A DNA stretch of 64,000 nucleotides, from positions 576,226 through 640,225 of the forward strand of contig JAQVVH010000001.1 in the NCBI GenBank assembly GCA_028699065.1. Reading direction: 5' to 3'. This document shows positions 1 to 9,760 of this stretch, piece after piece. Position 1 is the first letter of the stretch. Every line of letters starts with the position of its first letter. The notes below the pieces were generated by a model, which did not search any database, was not told where the DNA came from, and saw nothing but the letters and a program-made list of their open reading frames with translations. The position numbers were made by a program, and so were the translations under genes. Source of the stretch: Gallionella sp. GTDB taxonomy: Bacteria > Pseudomonadota > Gammaproteobacteria > Burkholderiales > Gallionellaceae.

Positions 1-110
1 TTTGCGAACATGTAAAGCGTGCCGTAAGAACGCGCAAAGCATAACCGATAACGTCCCGCACGACATTTGTGATTAAATCGCTTGTGCAAACCGCATCACT
101 CAAAATCATC

Positions 111-842
111 ATGGAAAAAGTACGACTCTCCAAACGTATGTCCGAACTCGGCTTGTGCTCGCGTCGCGAGGCCGACAGCTATATCGAAAAAGGCTGGGTG
201 CAGGTCGATGGCCAGACGGTCAGCGAACTCGGCAGCAAGGTCACTCCGGACCAGCGCATCACCCTGCATCGCGCCGCACAGGCCACCCAGCACAAGCGCG
301 TCACCATACTGCTCAACAAGCCGGTGGGTTTCGTTTCCGGGCAGGCCGAGCACAACTACAAACCGGCCAGCACTTTGCTGGATAGTGCGAGTCGCTGGGC
401 GGAAGATACTTCGGCCACCCAATTTCATCGCAGCCAGCTGATCGGCCTGGCCCCCGCGGGGCGTCTGGACATCGATTCGACCGGTCTGCTGGTGCTCACC
501 CAGGACGGGCGTATCGCCAAGCAACTGATCGGCGAAGATTCGCCTGTGGACAAGGAATATCTGGTGCGCGTGCAAGGCACGCTGAGCGACAACGGTTTGC
601 GCCTGTTGAACCACGGGCTGTCACTGGATGGGCAGGCGCTCAAGCCGGCACAGGTCGTCTGGCAGAATGAGGACCAGCTGCGCTTCGTCCTGCACGAAGG
701 CAAAAAGCGTCAAATCCGGCGCATGTGCGAGCTGGTGGGACTGAAAGTCACCGGACTCAAGCGCGTGCGTATCGGCAGGGTCAAGCTGGGGAATCTGCCC
801 GTCGGCCAGTGGCGCTATCTGGGCGAGGACGAAAACTTTTAG
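111..842 (+). CDS. rluF: 23S rRNA pseudouridine synthase, RluB/E/F family
   Basis: Isomerises a specific uridine in 23S rRNA to pseudouridine. An N-terminal S4 RNA-binding domain ([10 protein letters not shown]...SRREAD, about residues 4-60) is followed by the RsuA/RluB-type catalytic core. The nucleophilic Asp lies in [14 protein letters not shown] (Asp about 120), and the late motif [10 protein letters not shown] is intact. The C-terminal layout most resembles RluF (U2604 in E. coli), but RluB or RluE specificity cannot be excluded. The frame opens at a GTG at 69. I chose ATG 111 because the S4 domain starts directly after it. Neither start has a clear ribosome binding site. The gene ends 36 bp before transaldolase on the same strand. 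Confidence 0.85.
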   Translation: MEKVRLSKRMSELGLCSRREADSYIEKGWVQVDGQTVSELGSKVTPDQRITLHRAAQATQHKRVTILLNKPVGFVSGQAEHNYKPASTLLDSASRWAEDTSATQFHRSQLIGLAPAGRLDIDSTGLLVLTQDGRIAKQLIGEDSPVDKEYLVRVQGTLSDNGLRLLNHGLSLDGQALKPAQVVWQNEDQLRFVLHEGKKRQIRRMCELVGLKVTGLKRVRIGRVKLGNLPVGQWRYLGEDENF

Positions 843-878
843 CGCAGTCCCTGCGGCGCTTTCCTGGAGGGAATCGGC

Positions 879-1832
879 ATGGCTTCATTACTCGAACAAC
901 TGAAAAGCATGACCGCTATCGTGGCCGATACGGGCGACATCGAGGCGATACGGCAGCATCGCCCGGAAGATGCCACGACCAACCCTTCCCTGCTGCTCAA
1001 GGCCACCGCGCTACCGGAATATGCGCCGCTAATCGCCGAGGCAGTCAGCTGGGCGAAAACGCAAAGTGAGGATCGCGCGCAACAGCTTCAAAATGCGCTG
1101 GACAAACTCGCGGTGAACGTCGGAGTGGAAGTGCTGAAATCCATTCCCGGCCGGATTTCAACCGAGGCCGATGCGCGCCTATCCTTTGAGACACAAGCCA
1201 CGCTGGCCAAAGCGCGCAAATTGATCGCGCTGTATAACGCGGCCGGCATCGGCAATGAACGTATTCTCATCAAGATCGCAGCCACCTGGGAAGGCATACG
1301 CGCGGGCGAGACTCTCGAACATGAGGGTATTCACTGCAACCTCACCCTGATGTTTGGTTTTGCCCAGGCACGTTGCTGCGCGGAAGCGGGCGTGACGCTG
1401 GTTTCGCCTTTCGTCGGCCGTATCCACGACTGGCAGAAGGCGCATGAAAGACGCGATGCGATTCCCGCCGAAGAGGATATGGGTGTGCTGTCCGTGCGGC
1501 GCATCTATGATTACTTCAAGGCGTATGGTTATCCCACCACGGTGATGGGCGCCTCGTTCCGCAACGCGGGTGAGATCATCGCGCTGGCCGGTTGCGACCG
1601 GCTCACGATCAGCCCGTCCCTGCTGGATGAACTGGCCGGCATGGAAGGCATTTTGGAACGCCGATTGCACCACGATGGCCCGACCCTGCCACGACCAGCC
1701 GCGATGACGGAAGCGGCGTTTCGCTGGGAAATGAATCAGGATGCAATGGCAACCGTGAAGCTGGCCGAGGGCATCCGGGGCTTCACGGCGGATCAAATCA
1801 AACTGGAAAAACTGCTGGCTGAAAAATTTTAG
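879..1832 (+). CDS. tal: transaldolase
   Basis: Moves a dihydroxyacetone unit between sugar phosphates in the non-oxidative pentose phosphate pathway. At 317 residues it has TalB-family length. The Schiff-base lysine is K132 in [11 protein letters not shown], the same number as in E. coli Tal[11 protein letters not shown] near the N-terminus and DATTNPSLL are conserved strand ends of the barrel. A TGGAGGGA ribosome binding site precedes the ATG. The gene ends 6 bp from the converging corC. Confidence 0.97.
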   Translation: MASLLEQLKSMTAIVADTGDIEAIRQHRPEDATTNPSLLLKATALPEYAPLIAEAVSWAKTQSEDRAQQLQNALDKLAVNVGVEVLKSIPGRISTEADARLSFETQATLAKARKLIALYNAAGIGNERILIKIAATWEGIRAGETLEHEGIHCNLTLMFGFAQARCCAEAGVTLVSPFVGRIHDWQKAHERRDAIPAEEDMGVLSVRRIYDYFKAYGYPTTVMGASFRNAGEIIALAGCDRLTISPSLLDELAGMEGILERRLHHDGPTLPRPAAMTEAAFRWEMNQDAMATVKLAEGIRGFTADQIKLEKLLAEKF

Positions 1833-1838
1833 GGGCGC

Positions 1839-2684
1839 TTAATCGTCGGCTGTTTCTGCGGACGGAACCGGCATCACCAATAACGAATACAGCCGCCGAC
1901 TGTCGGCGCGCAACACTACAAATTCGAGTTCGCCGATGCGGAAACGCTCGTCGCGCTTGGGCAAATGGCCGGCCGCCTTCAAGACCAGGCCACCGACGGT
2001 ATCACAATCTTCCTCGCTGAATCGGCCGCCGGTCGCCGCATTGAAATCGGCGATTTCGGTATCCGCCTTGACGCGCCAATTGCCCGCGCCGTCGGGGATG
2101 ATGTTGTCCCCGTCCTCGTCGAAATCGTATTCGTCCTCGATATCGCCGACGATCTGTTCCAGCACGTCCTCGATGGTCACCATGCCGGACACGCCGCCAT
2201 ATTCGTCAACAACCAGCGCGATGTGATTGCGGTTACTGCGGAAATCGCGCAACAGCACGTTCAAGCGTTTGGACTCCGGCACAAAGACGGCCGGGCGCAA
2301 CATGTCGCGCACGTCAAATTCCTCGCCCGCGTAGTAACGCAGCAAATCTTTCGCCAGCAGGATGCCGATGATGTTGTCCTTGTCACCGTCAATCACCGGG
2401 AAGCGCGAATGCGCGGTCTCAACGACGAAGGGAATAAATTGTTCCGGCGGCTCGCTGATGTCGATCACATCCATCTGCGCGCGCGGGATCATGATCTCGC
2501 GCACCTGGCGCTCCGACACCTGAATAACGCCTTCCATCATCGAGAGGGCATCGGCATCGAGCAGGTTGTGTTCGTAACTGGAATGAAGCAGCTGGATGAG
2601 TTGTTCGCGCGATTCCGGCTCGCGCAGCAACAGGTTGGAAAGACGTTCTAGCAGGCCGGGTTTACTACTCTCGGATGAATCCAT
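1839..2684 (-). CDS. corC: CorC-type CBS-domain protein (Mg/Co homeostasis)
   Basis: A 281-residue soluble protein of the CorC/YbeX family. Two CBS repeats lie at about residues 65-190 (MIPRAQMDVID..., then LVVDEYGGVSGMVTIEDVLEQIVGDI). They are followed by the C-terminal CorC_HlyC domain (residues about 200-275, ending in LYSLLVMP). The family is linked to magnesium/cobalt efflux and to ribosome maturation, which fits its place after miaB, phoH and ybeY. Its ATG is 7 bp from the ybeY stop. The apolipoprotein N-acyltransferase gene (lnt) that often follows corC is absent; transaldolase converges instead. A possible extended -10 lies inside ybeY at 2724-2729. Confidence 0.93.
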   Translation of the reverse strand: MDSSESSKPGLLERLSNLLLREPESREQLIQLLHSSYEHNLLDADALSMMEGVIQVSERQVREIMIPRAQMDVIDISEPPEQFIPFVVETAHSRFPVIDGDKDNIIGILLAKDLLRYYAGEEFDVRDMLRPAVFVPESKRLNVLLRDFRSNRNHIALVVDEYGGVSGMVTIEDVLEQIVGDIEDEYDFDEDGDNIIPDGAGNWRVKADTEIADFNAATGGRFSEEDCDTVGGLVLKAAGHLPKRDERFRIGELEFVVLRADSRRLYSLLVMPVPSAETADD

Positions 2685-2691
2685 TTGGTGT

Positions 2692-3129
2692 TCAGAGTTC
2701 CTGATAAGGATCGGGGTGGCGCAATTCTAGCATCAGCCGGCGTTCCAGCGATTCCATCTCCAGTGCATCGGCCTCGTCCTCGTGATCGTAGCCCTGCAGG
2801 TGCAGCGCGGCATGAATCACCAGATGGGCGAAATGTGCCGTAAGCGATTTACCCTGTTCGGCGGCCTCGCGCTGCAACACGGGAATACAAATCACCACAT
2901 CGCCCGACAGCCCTTCTGGCTCGTCGTAAACAAAAGTCAGCACGTTGGTTGCGTAATCCTTGCCGCGAAACTGGCGGTTCAATTCGCGCCCTTCCGCCTC
3001 ATCCACGAGCCGCAGCGTCACACGCAAATCACGCTGCAAAGCGCGCTGAAACCAGCGCCGCAATTGGGGACGACCGGGCAGCGCCGGCGCCGTGCTCGCA
3101 TACTGCACGAAGAGGGAAAGCCTAGGCAT
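2692..3129 (-). CDS. ybeY: endoribonuclease/rRNA maturation factor YbeY
   Basis: Metal-dependent RNase for 16S rRNA 3' end maturation and ribosome quality control. The zinc motif HxxxHxxGYDH is seen as [21 protein letters not shown] near the C-terminus. The conserved [12 protein letters not shown] block lies in the middle. The frame is open further upstream to 3159. I chose ATG 3129 (MPRLSLFVQ) because it gives a family-sized 145-residue protein and overlaps the phoH stop by 8 bp, as is usual in this coupled cluster. Confidence 0.95.
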   Translation of the reverse strand: MPRLSLFVQYASTAPALPGRPQLRRWFQRALQRDLRVTLRLVDEAEGRELNRQFRGKDYATNVLTFVYDEPEGLSGDVVICIPVLQREAAEQGKSLTAHFAHLVIHAALHLQGYDHEDEADALEMESLERRLMLELRHPDPYQEL

Positions 3130-4078
3130 TTTTTTGCTGTTCATAGCGTTCGTAAGCACTCACGATTTTCTGCACGAGCGGATGCCGCACGACATCCTCG
3201 GCCAGAAATTCGCTGAAGACGATCCCGCGCACATCCTGCAGCACAGCTTTCGCTTCGATCAATCCGCTCTTCTGGCCGCGGGCAAGATCAATCTGGGTCA
3301 CGTCGCCCGTCACCACGGCCTTGCTGCCGAAACCGATGCGGGTCAGGAACATTTTCATCTGCTCCGGCGTGGTGTTCTGCGCCTCATCGAGAATGATGAA
3401 CGCATGATTCAGCGTGCGGCCGCGCATATAGGCCAGTGGGGCAATTTCGATCACGCCGCGCTCGAACGCGCGCGTCACCTTCTCCACCCCCATCAGGTCG
3501 TACAGCGCGTCATAAAGTGGACGCAGATAAGGATCCACCTTCTGTGTCAAATCACCCGGCAGGAAACCCAGCTTTTCGCCCGCTTCCACCGCCGGCCGCA
3601 CCAGCACCAAACGCCGGACGGATTCGCGCTGCAGCGCATCCACGGCACAGGCCACGGCAAGATAGGTTTTGCCGGTACCGGCGGGACCAATGCCGAAGGT
3701 AATATCGTGTTCCTGAATCGCTTGCAGATAACTATTCTGTCGTGGCGTGCGCCCGCGAATCTCGGCCTTGCGCGTCATCAGCAAGGGCACGAAATCTCCC
3801 GAAGGTTGCGGCTCGTTGCGCCATTTCATGGCTTCGATCAGGCCGAGCTGCAGCCTCTCCAAAGTAATGTCGTGACGGGCGTCGCGATAAAAATTCTGCA
3901 GCACATCCCGGGCCAGCGCGGCCTGTGGGCCACTGACGCTGAAATGCTCGCCGCGACGGCTGATACTCACCTCCAGCGCCGTTTCGATCTGGCGCAGATT
4001 TTCATCCAGCGGGCCGCACAAAAACGCCAGCCGCTGGTTATCGACCGGTTCCAGCGCAAATTGCAAAACGTCACTCAT
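3122..4078 (-). CDS. ybeZ: PhoH-like ATPase YbeZ
   Basis: A PhoH-family ATPase of 318 residues thought to work with YbeY in RNA/ribosome metabolism. Walker A is GPAGTGKT at residues 131-138, and the Walker B type stretch is [21 protein letters not shown]. An N-terminal extension of about 110 residues with a KH-like region is typical of YbeZ. It overlaps miaB by 8 bp upstream and ybeY by 8 bp downstream, so the three genes are very probably translationally coupled. Confidence 0.95.
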   Translation of the reverse strand: MSDVLQFALEPVDNQRLAFLCGPLDENLRQIETALEVSISRRGEHFSVSGPQAALARDVLQNFYRDARHDITLERLQLGLIEAMKWRNEPQPSGDFVPLLMTRKAEIRGRTPRQNSYLQAIQEHDITFGIGPAGTGKTYLAVACAVDALQRESVRRLVLVRPAVEAGEKLGFLPGDLTQKVDPYLRPLYDALYDLMGVEKVTRAFERGVIEIAPLAYMRGRTLNHAFIILDEAQNTTPEQMKMFLTRIGFGSKAVVTGDVTQIDLARGQKSGLIEAKAVLQDVRGIVFSEFLAEDVVRHPLVQKIVSAYERYEQQKNA

Positions 4079-5423
4079 CGTTCAGCACCAGTTCGCCGCG
4101 CAGCGTATGCCGCACCACTTCGGTGATCCTGACGTTCACGAAGCGCCCAGTCATGGCCTGTGCCCGCGCGGCATCCGGCGCCCCCCGGAAATTCACAACA
4201 CGGTTGTTGTCCGTCCGCGCCGCCAGCTCGCTCGCATCCTTTTTGGAGAAGCCTTCCACCAATACCCGCTGCACCGTGCCGAGCATGCCCCGGTTGACCT
4301 GCTGCTCGAGTTCGTCGATGCGTGCCTGCAAGCGCGCAAGCCGGGCCGACTTCACCTCGGCCGGCGTATCGTCCGGCAATTCTGCCGCCGGCGTGCCGGG
4401 ACGCGGACTGTAGACAAAACTGAAGCTCACGTCGAAACCGACCTCGTCGATCAGTTTCATGGTCGCCTCGAAATCCTGCTCGGTCTCGCCGGGAAAACCA
4501 ACGATGAAGTCTGAGGAAATGCAAATGTCCGGCCGCGCGGTACGCAAACGCCGCACGATGGATTTGTATTCGAGCGCGGTATAGCCGCGCTTCATCGCCG
4601 CCAGAATTCGGTCCGAACCGGATTGCACCGGCAAATGCAAATGGCTTACCAGTTTGGGCGTGCCGGCATACACGTCAATGAGTCGCTGGGTCATTTCCTT
4701 GGGATGCGAAGTGGTATAGCGCAGACGCTCCAAACCCTCGAGCGCGGCCAGCGCCTGCAGCAGAAACGCGAAGTCCACGGTATCGCCGTCGGCCGTGTCG
4801 CCGGCGTAGGCATTTACATTTTGTCCCAGCAGGGTAACTTCACTGACGCCCTGCGCGATCAGCGTTTCCACATCGCGCAACACGTCCTCGAACGGACGGG
4901 ATACTTCTTCACCCCGCGTGTAAGGCACCACGCAGAAAGTGCAGTATTTGCTGCACCCTTCCATGATGGAGACAAAGGCAGCGCCACCCGCCACCTGTGG
5001 CGCGGGCAGGTGATCGAATTTTTCAATTTCCGGGAAACTGATATCGACCTGCGGCACCCCGGTTTCGCGCCGAACGCGCAACAACTCGGGCAAACGGTGC
5101 AGCGTTTGCGGGCCGAATACCACATCCACGTACGGCGCGCGCTTCACAATCGAATCGCCTTCCTGGCTGGCAACACAACCGCCCACGCCGATCAGGAGAT
5201 TCGGGCGCGCCTGTTTCAGCGAACGCAAGCGCCCGAGATCGGAAAACACCTTGTCCTCCGCCTTCTCCCGGATCGAACAGGTGTTCAGTAGTATGACGTC
5301 CGCCTCTTCGGGATGCATCGTCTGCTCCATCCCTTCGCAGGCGCGGAGTACGTCGGCCATCTTGTCCGAGTCGTACTCGTTCATCTGACAACCGAAGGTT
5401 TTGATGTAAAGCTTGCCGCTCAT
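4071..5423 (-). CDS. miaB: tRNA-2-methylthio-N6-dimethylallyladenosine synthase MiaB
   Basis: Radical-SAM enzyme that adds the 2-methylthio group to i6A37 of tRNAs reading UNN codons. The N-terminal MTTase cluster cysteines are C12, C49 and C83. The radical-SAM cluster CSKYCTFC is at C157/C161/C164, followed by VVPYTRGEE. The TRAM domain makes up the last 65 or so residues. The length of 450 is normal. It heads the miaB-phoH-ybeY-corC cluster. A candidate -10 (TAAAAT on the minus strand) lies at 5471-5476, about 50 bp upstream of the ATG. Confidence 0.97.
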   Translation of the reverse strand: MSGKLYIKTFGCQMNEYDSDKMADVLRACEGMEQTMHPEEADVILLNTCSIREKAEDKVFSDLGRLRSLKQARPNLLIGVGGCVASQEGDSIVKRAPYVDVVFGPQTLHRLPELLRVRRETGVPQVDISFPEIEKFDHLPAPQVAGGAAFVSIMEGCSKYCTFCVVPYTRGEEVSRPFEDVLRDVETLIAQGVSEVTLLGQNVNAYAGDTADGDTVDFAFLLQALAALEGLERLRYTTSHPKEMTQRLIDVYAGTPKLVSHLHLPVQSGSDRILAAMKRGYTALEYKSIVRRLRTARPDICISSDFIVGFPGETEQDFEATMKLIDEVGFDVSFSFVYSPRPGTPAAELPDDTPAEVKSARLARLQARIDELEQQVNRGMLGTVQRVLVEGFSKKDASELAARTDNNRVVNFRGAPDAARAQAMTGRFVNVRITEVVRHTLRGELVLNDE

Positions 5424-5487
5424 AATTCCTTGTATTCAGACTGAAAAGTTGAGTAAATAAGTCGCCTTAGATTTTACCAACAAGGGG

Positions 5488-5515
5488 TTGCTCGCGCGAA
5501 AAACTATGCTACGAT
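5488..5515 (+). promoter_or_regulatory. candidate sigma-70 promoter of the 32-residue peptide gene
   Basis: TTGCTC (5488-5493), a 16 bp spacer, then TACGAT (5510-5515) preceded by TG-C, an extended -10. Transcription would begin near 5522 and give a leader of about 50 nt to the ATG at 5572. Assigned by eye. Confidence 0.5.
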
Positions 5516-5571
5516 TCGTCCCGCATTTACTGCGTAGTTATGTTCAACCTAATTCTCTCGGGAGGAGAAAA

Positions 5572-5670
5572 ATGTCCTTAATCGCTGATATCTCGTCGAT
5601 TGGTACGGCCGTGTTGGCAGTTGTTTTTTCGCTGTGGATGGTGAAGCAGTTGTTCACTGATAACAAGTAA
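5572..5670 (+). CDS. 32-residue single-span membrane peptide
   Basis: The peptide begins MSLIADISSIG and ends KQLFTDNK. One hydrophobic helix (about residues 9-26, IGTAVLAVVFSLWMVKQL) is flanked by an acidic N-terminus and a Lys-containing C-terminus. The open frame extends upstream to 5488. I chose ATG 5572 because an unusually strong ribosome binding site (CGGGAGGAGAAAA) lies directly before it. A candidate promoter sits upstream and an intrinsic terminator 23 bp downstream, so it looks like an independent small gene. I do not recognise the family. The shape recalls small membrane regulators or inovirus coat-like peptides, but no phage genes are nearby. No function assigned. Confidence 0.7.
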   Translation: MSLIADISSIGTAVLAVVFSLWMVKQLFTDNK

Positions 5671-5692
5671 CACTCGCGATACTGCAACCAAT

Positions 5693-5718
5693 AAAAACTC
5701 CAGCTCGCTGGAGTTTTT
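5693..5718. terminator. intrinsic terminator, probably bidirectional
   Basis: A perfect 11 bp inverted repeat, AAAAACTCCAG-CTCG-CTGGAGTTTTT, with runs of A and T on the two sides. It can end the 32-residue peptide transcript (+) and also transcripts of the SPOR gene cluster coming from the right (-). Confidence 0.9.
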
Positions 5719-5787
5719 ATTTTTACGGCAGGGATCATACACGAGAACCCCCTCCTTTCAGCAGCCCGCGGCCATGATCTGTAGACC

Positions 5788-6477
5788 TCAGTTTACGGCA
5801 GCATATCCCGCCAAACCACACGGCAGACGTTTGAGCGTAGTCCCCGAAAAACGTTTTTGCAGCGCGTTCAATTTCTCGACGATGGCCGGTGCGGGATCGG
5901 CAATCTGGAAAACTGTCGCTCGGATGTTGCTTTCCCGCTCGCCCATTTGTGCGGAATTAACGCCCTTGCGCCGTAATTCCTGCAAAAATCCCTGAGCCGC
6001 TTCAGGGGTCTTGAAGATGCCCAGCGAAATGGCGTTATGCCAAGGCCCCGCATCCTGCACCACAAAATATTCCCTGACGCCGCGTGCCTTGAGCTGGGCA
6101 ATCTTGCGCGCCACGGTGGTCTTGTCTTTTTGCGGCGGTAAATAAACCCAATAGCCGATATTTTGCTCGACCTGGTGCTCTTGCAGCGCTGTACCCAGTT
6201 GCAGTTCGGCCAGTGCCTTACCCGCGGCTGCCCGTGCCGTTGCGTTAAATTCACCCCAAGCCAGACAGCTGGAACCTTCCGTCAGACTCACCCGTGGCGG
6301 CTGACCGGAAGCCTCCGCGGCAGGTGTTGCACTCGCGGGGAGTAATGTAATTTTTTCGGCATTCAGTGGAAGTTGGGGCTGCATTGCGGGATCGGGTACG
6401 CGCAACAACGGGCCCCATTGCATCAGCGCAAAAAAGGCCAGATTCAACACGAGTACAAACCAGAATATTTTTTTCAT
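5788..6477 (-). CDS. SPOR-domain-like membrane-anchored protein
   Basis: About 229 residues with one N-terminal membrane anchor (KKIFWFVLVLNLAFFALMQW). A Pro/Ala-rich linker follows, then a C-terminal region (about 120-200: GYWVYLPPQKDK, YFVVQDAGPWHNAISLGIFKTPEAAQGFLQELR) that reads as a SPOR fold binding denuded peptidoglycan at division sites. The cysteine in SSCLAWGEF is conserved in betaproteobacterial relatives as far as I recall. ATG 6477 overlaps the coaX stop as TGATG; a GTG one codon earlier is also possible. Last gene of the birA-coaX unit. Confidence 0.75.
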   Translation of the reverse strand: MKKIFWFVLVLNLAFFALMQWGPLLRVPDPAMQPQLPLNAEKITLLPASATPAAEASGQPPRVSLTEGSSCLAWGEFNATARAAAGKALAELQLGTALQEHQVEQNIGYWVYLPPQKDKTTVARKIAQLKARGVREYFVVQDAGPWHNAISLGIFKTPEAAQGFLQELRRKGVNSAQMGERESNIRATVFQIADPAPAIVEKLNALQKRFSGTTLKRLPCGLAGYAAVN

Positions 6478-7196
6478 CACGCTGCCTTCTCCGTGGAGAC
6501 AAGATTCAAACCTTGCAGGACCAGATTATCCACGAGGCGCACCGGTAACTGAAGATGCGGCCGGAGCTGCGCCGCCGCGCCCCCCGACAACAACACTGGC
6601 GCCGCCGGCTCGGCCAGAAGCGCGTGCTGGCGGCTAATCGCGCCGCAGGTCGCCTGAATCGCGCCGCTGAACAGCGCATCCGCCGTATTGTCCGGAAACT
6701 CGGCATAGCGCCCCGACTCAACGGACAATTGCGTGTGATCGGTCAAACTGCGTTGCATCAGCGCAATGCCCGGCAAAATCAGTCCGCCAACAAAGATCCC
6801 ATCGGCACGCAGCGCATCGATGGTCGTCGCAGTCCCCGCATTAACGACCAGACATGCCCGGGCTTCCATCCGCCAGGCCGCAATCAGCGCGGCCCACCGG
6901 TCGCTGCCCAGTTGCGCCGGCCGGGCGTAGGTATTGCGCACGCCCGCGCAAGATGCCGTGGCCAGCAAAAATTCCGGCGCACCATGCGGCCCCAGTTTTA
7001 GCGCGCAGATTTCCCGCGCGACCGCTTCGCCTGCAACATTGCTCACCCGGATTTCCCGCACGTCGGACAGACCGGAAAGTTGCTGCGCCAAGGCTTGCGG
7101 CGTTCCCGTCTCAACCACACCGCTGCGCAACCAGTGCGAGCCCTCTGCCAGCGCCCACTTGATTCGGGTGTTGCCCGCGTCGATCAGCAGTCTCAT
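6477..7196 (-). CDS. coaX: type III pantothenate kinase
   Basis: First step of coenzyme A synthesis by the CoaX-type kinase, which is insensitive to feedback by CoA. The phosphate-binding motif LLIDAGNTRIKWAL is at the N-terminus. NAGTATTIDAL and the glycine-rich GGLILPGIALMQRSL complete the ASKHA fold. At 239 residues it is slightly short but normal for betaproteobacteria. The start codon overlaps the birA stop as ATGA; this birA-coaX linkage is common in the class. Confidence 0.95.
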   Translation of the reverse strand: MRLLIDAGNTRIKWALAEGSHWLRSGVVETGTPQALAQQLSGLSDVREIRVSNVAGEAVAREICALKLGPHGAPEFLLATASCAGVRNTYARPAQLGSDRWAALIAAWRMEARACLVVNAGTATTIDALRADGIFVGGLILPGIALMQRSLTDHTQLSVESGRYAEFPDNTADALFSGAIQATCGAISRQHALLAEPAAPVLLSGGAAAQLRPHLQLPVRLVDNLVLQGLNLVSTEKAA

Positions 7197-8173
7197 GCTT
7201 GCTCTCCCACCTCTCCCGAATTCAGGTACCGCAGCCCTTCAGCGGTCTCCAGACATAATTCGCCACCCGGCATAACACCCCGGGCGATGCCGGAAATGCT
7301 GCGCCCGTCCGGCAAATTCACTCGCACCCCACGATCTTGAAACACATGGCAACCCTGCCATTCCGCACCCAGCTGGGCAAATCCCTCGCGGGAAAATTGT
7401 TGCAGCACATCAACCAGCGCCCGCAGCAGCGCCGCCAGCACGATTTCACGCCGGGGCAATGCCGCATGCAATTGCGCCAACCCGCTCACCGGCTGCTCGA
7501 TCTGTGCCAACGCTGCCAGCGATGGCAAACGCAGATTCAGTCCCACGCCGATCACCACGGCGCTCGGCCCCAACATGTCGCCCTGTGCCTCGATCAGAAT
7601 GCCAGCCAGTTTTCCCTGCGGGGTCATCACGTCATTCGGCCATTTCAATCCGGCATCGTGCACTCCCAGCGTATTGAGCGCACGCACAATCGCCACGCCG
7701 ACGGCCAGACTCAGTCCGGCCAGCGCATTCAATCCGGCATCGAAACGCCAAAGCAAGGAGAAAGTCAGCGCGTCGCCGAGCCCGGACACCCAGCGCCGCC
7801 CCAACCGGCCGCGGCCGGCCGTTTGCCATTCGGCAACCAGCACCGTACCCGTGCGTGCCTGTTGCGCTGCTTGCCGCAGCAACTCAGCGTTGGTGGAATC
7901 TACTTCGCGCCGGATTTCGACGGTAAGCGCATCCCGCACAGTGCCCAACCCCTCAAGCAACACCGCCGCCTGCAGCGGCTGCCAGACATGTGGCAGGCGA
8001 TAACCGCGGCCGCGAATCCGATGCAGAACAATGCCTTGCGTCTCAAGACCGGACACCAGCTTGCACACACTGGGCCGCGAAATTCCCAGTGACCGCGCCA
8101 GAGCGTCACCCGCGTGAAACTGCCCGTCCGCCAACGCCCCGAGCAACTGCCAGGCACGTTCACTCAAAAGCAT
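7193..8173 (-). CDS. birA: biotin--protein ligase / biotin operon repressor
   Basis: Activates biotin to biotinyl-AMP and attaches it to carboxylase carrier proteins. An N-terminal winged helix (LLGALADGQFHAGDALARSLGISRPSV) suggests it also represses biotin genes. The nucleotide-binding GRGRLGRRW and KWPNDV motifs are intact, and the C-terminal SH3-like domain is present. The frame runs up to a GTG at 8200. I chose ATG 8173 because an AAAGG site lies 5-6 nt upstream and the protein then aligns with BirA at the helix-turn-helix. Confidence 0.93.
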   Translation of the reverse strand: MLLSERAWQLLGALADGQFHAGDALARSLGISRPSVCKLVSGLETQGIVLHRIRGRGYRLPHVWQPLQAAVLLEGLGTVRDALTVEIRREVDSTNAELLRQAAQQARTGTVLVAEWQTAGRGRLGRRWVSGLGDALTFSLLWRFDAGLNALAGLSLAVGVAIVRALNTLGVHDAGLKWPNDVMTPQGKLAGILIEAQGDMLGPSAVVIGVGLNLRLPSLAALAQIEQPVSGLAQLHAALPRREIVLAALLRALVDVLQQFSREGFAQLGAEWQGCHVFQDRGVRVNLPDGRSISGIARGVMPGGELCLETAEGLRYLNSGEVGEQA

Positions 8174-8239
8174 TCCGGCCTTTTCGATTTCCTGTCGCAC
8201 AACGTTGCAATTTTTCCCGCCATACCGATATCTTCCGGC

Positions 8240-9733
8240 CTAATTTTCTTCACGTTCCAGATGCAGCGTTGCCAGCGTCCGGCGACGGACTTCGTGCAAC
8301 AGCGCGACATTCTCATCCAGCGATTCGCCGTAGGAAGGCACCAGATCCCTGATCTTGTACTGCCATTCCGCCGAAGCAATGCGCTCGGCAAAACAGCGCT
8401 CGATAACTTCCAGCATCGCGGCAACAGAAGTGGAAGCACCGGGTGACGCCCCCAGCAGAGAGGCCAGCGTACCATCGCGCGAGGTGACAATCTCGGTGCC
8501 GAATTCCAGTCGCCCCCCCTTGTCGGCACAGCGCTTGATGATCTGCACACGCTGGCCGGCCGACGCCAATTCCCAATCCTCGTTTTTCGCCTCGGCATAA
8601 AAATCCCGCAACGCGTCAACCCGGTCCGTATGTGACTTGAGCGCCTCGTTCACGAGATAGCGCGTGAGATCCAGATTGTCGCGAGCAACTGCCAGCATGG
8701 GTTTCAGGTTGCCCGCCGTCAGCGAGGAAAAAAGATCCATCAGCGATCCCTCCTTGAGGAATCGAGTGGTAATGCTGGCGAACGGACCGAACAACAGCAC
8801 AGATTCGCCCCCGAGAATGCGCGCGTCCAGATGCGGCACCGACATCGGCGGAGCACCCACCGGCGCCTTGCCGTAAACCTTGCTGGTGTGCTGACGCACG
8901 ACCTTTGGATTGTGACAAATAAGCCACTGCCCGCTGACCGGGAAGCCGCCGTAGCCCTGCGCCTCGGGAATTCCGGATTTCTGCAGCAGAGGCAACGCTC
9001 CGCCCCCGGCCCCCAGGAAAACGAAACCGGCCTCGACCGTTCGCACCTTGTCGGTGTGATTGTCGCGTATCCGCACATGCCAGCGCCCGTCGCCATGCTG
9101 GCGCAGCCCGGTAATGGTGTGGCCGAGCTGCAACTCAAACTGCGGCAGTTTGAGCAGGGACTTGACCAGCTTGCGCGTAAGAAAGCCGAAATCCACGTCG
9201 GTGCCATGCTTCACCCGTGTCGCGGCGACGGGCGTGTTGCTGTCACGTTGCGCCATGACCAGCGGCATCCACTCGCGCAACACGGCAGGATCTTCGCTGT
9301 ACTCCATTTCCTCGAACAGGTGATGCTCACGCAGCGCCGCATAACGCTTGCGCAGGAACGCCACATCGGCCGCGCCATGCACAAAACTCTGGTGATGCAC
9401 GGGATTGATGAATTTTTCCGGCGTCGGCAGCAGACCCTGCTCGACCAGATAGGACCAGAATTGCAGCGACACCTCAAAGGACGCATTGATTTTCAGCGCG
9501 CGATCGATGGACACCGAGCCATCGGCCCGTTCCGGCGTGTAATTCAGCTCGCAATACCCGGCGTGTCCGGTCCCGGCGTTATTCAACCCATGCGAGCTTT
9601 CATGGCCCACCTTGCCGAGGCGCTCCACCATCATCATCTTTAGCGACGGGTCGAGCTGGGACAGCAGCTTGCCGAGCGTCGCGCTCATCACGCCCGCGCC
9701 CACCAGCAACACATCAACCTTTTTGTTCGACAT
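8240..9733 (-). CDS. mqo: malate:quinone oxidoreductase
   Basis: FAD-dependent peripheral membrane enzyme that oxidises malate to oxaloacetate and passes electrons to the quinone pool. The FAD motif is VLLVGAGVMSATLGKLLSQL. The family block HESSHGLNNAGTGHAGYCELNYTP is complete, and the length of about 497 is normal. A TTG two codons upstream is in frame, but ATG 9733 follows an AAAGGAAA ribosome binding site. A -10-like TAGAAT overlaps the hrpA stop just upstream, so mqo may have its own promoter in addition to read-through from hrpA. Confidence 0.95.
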   Translation of the reverse strand: MSNKKVDVLLVGAGVMSATLGKLLSQLDPSLKMMMVERLGKVGHESSHGLNNAGTGHAGYCELNYTPERADGSVSIDRALKINASFEVSLQFWSYLVEQGLLPTPEKFINPVHHQSFVHGAADVAFLRKRYAALREHHLFEEMEYSEDPAVLREWMPLVMAQRDSNTPVAATRVKHGTDVDFGFLTRKLVKSLLKLPQFELQLGHTITGLRQHGDGRWHVRIRDNHTDKVRTVEAGFVFLGAGGGALPLLQKSGIPEAQGYGGFPVSGQWLICHNPKVVRQHTSKVYGKAPVGAPPMSVPHLDARILGGESVLLFGPFASITTRFLKEGSLMDLFSSLTAGNLKPMLAVARDNLDLTRYLVNEALKSHTDRVDALRDFYAEAKNEDWELASAGQRVQIIKRCADKGGRLEFGTEIVTSRDGTLASLLGASPGASTSVAAMLEVIERCFAERIASAEWQYKIRDLVPSYGESLDENVALLHEVRRRTLATLHLEREEN

Positions 9734-9754
9734 TTTCAATTTCCTTTCGGCGCG

Positions 9755-9760
9755 ATTCTA
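9755..9760 (-). promoter_or_regulatory. candidate -10 box of mqo
   Basis: TAGAAT on the minus strand followed by CGCGCCG, 22 bp before the mqo ATG. Its first three bases are the hrpA stop codon. No good -35 is visible. Confidence 0.35.

Noticed and set aside
3092..4126. 344-codon open frame antisense to phoH
   Set aside because: Fully covered by PhoH, which has clear Walker motifs; composition is typical of an antisense shadow.
5572..5670. Inovirus major coat protein
   Set aside because: The peptide has a coat-like shape, but there is no signal peptide, no replication or assembly gene nearby, and it has its own terminator. No phage context.
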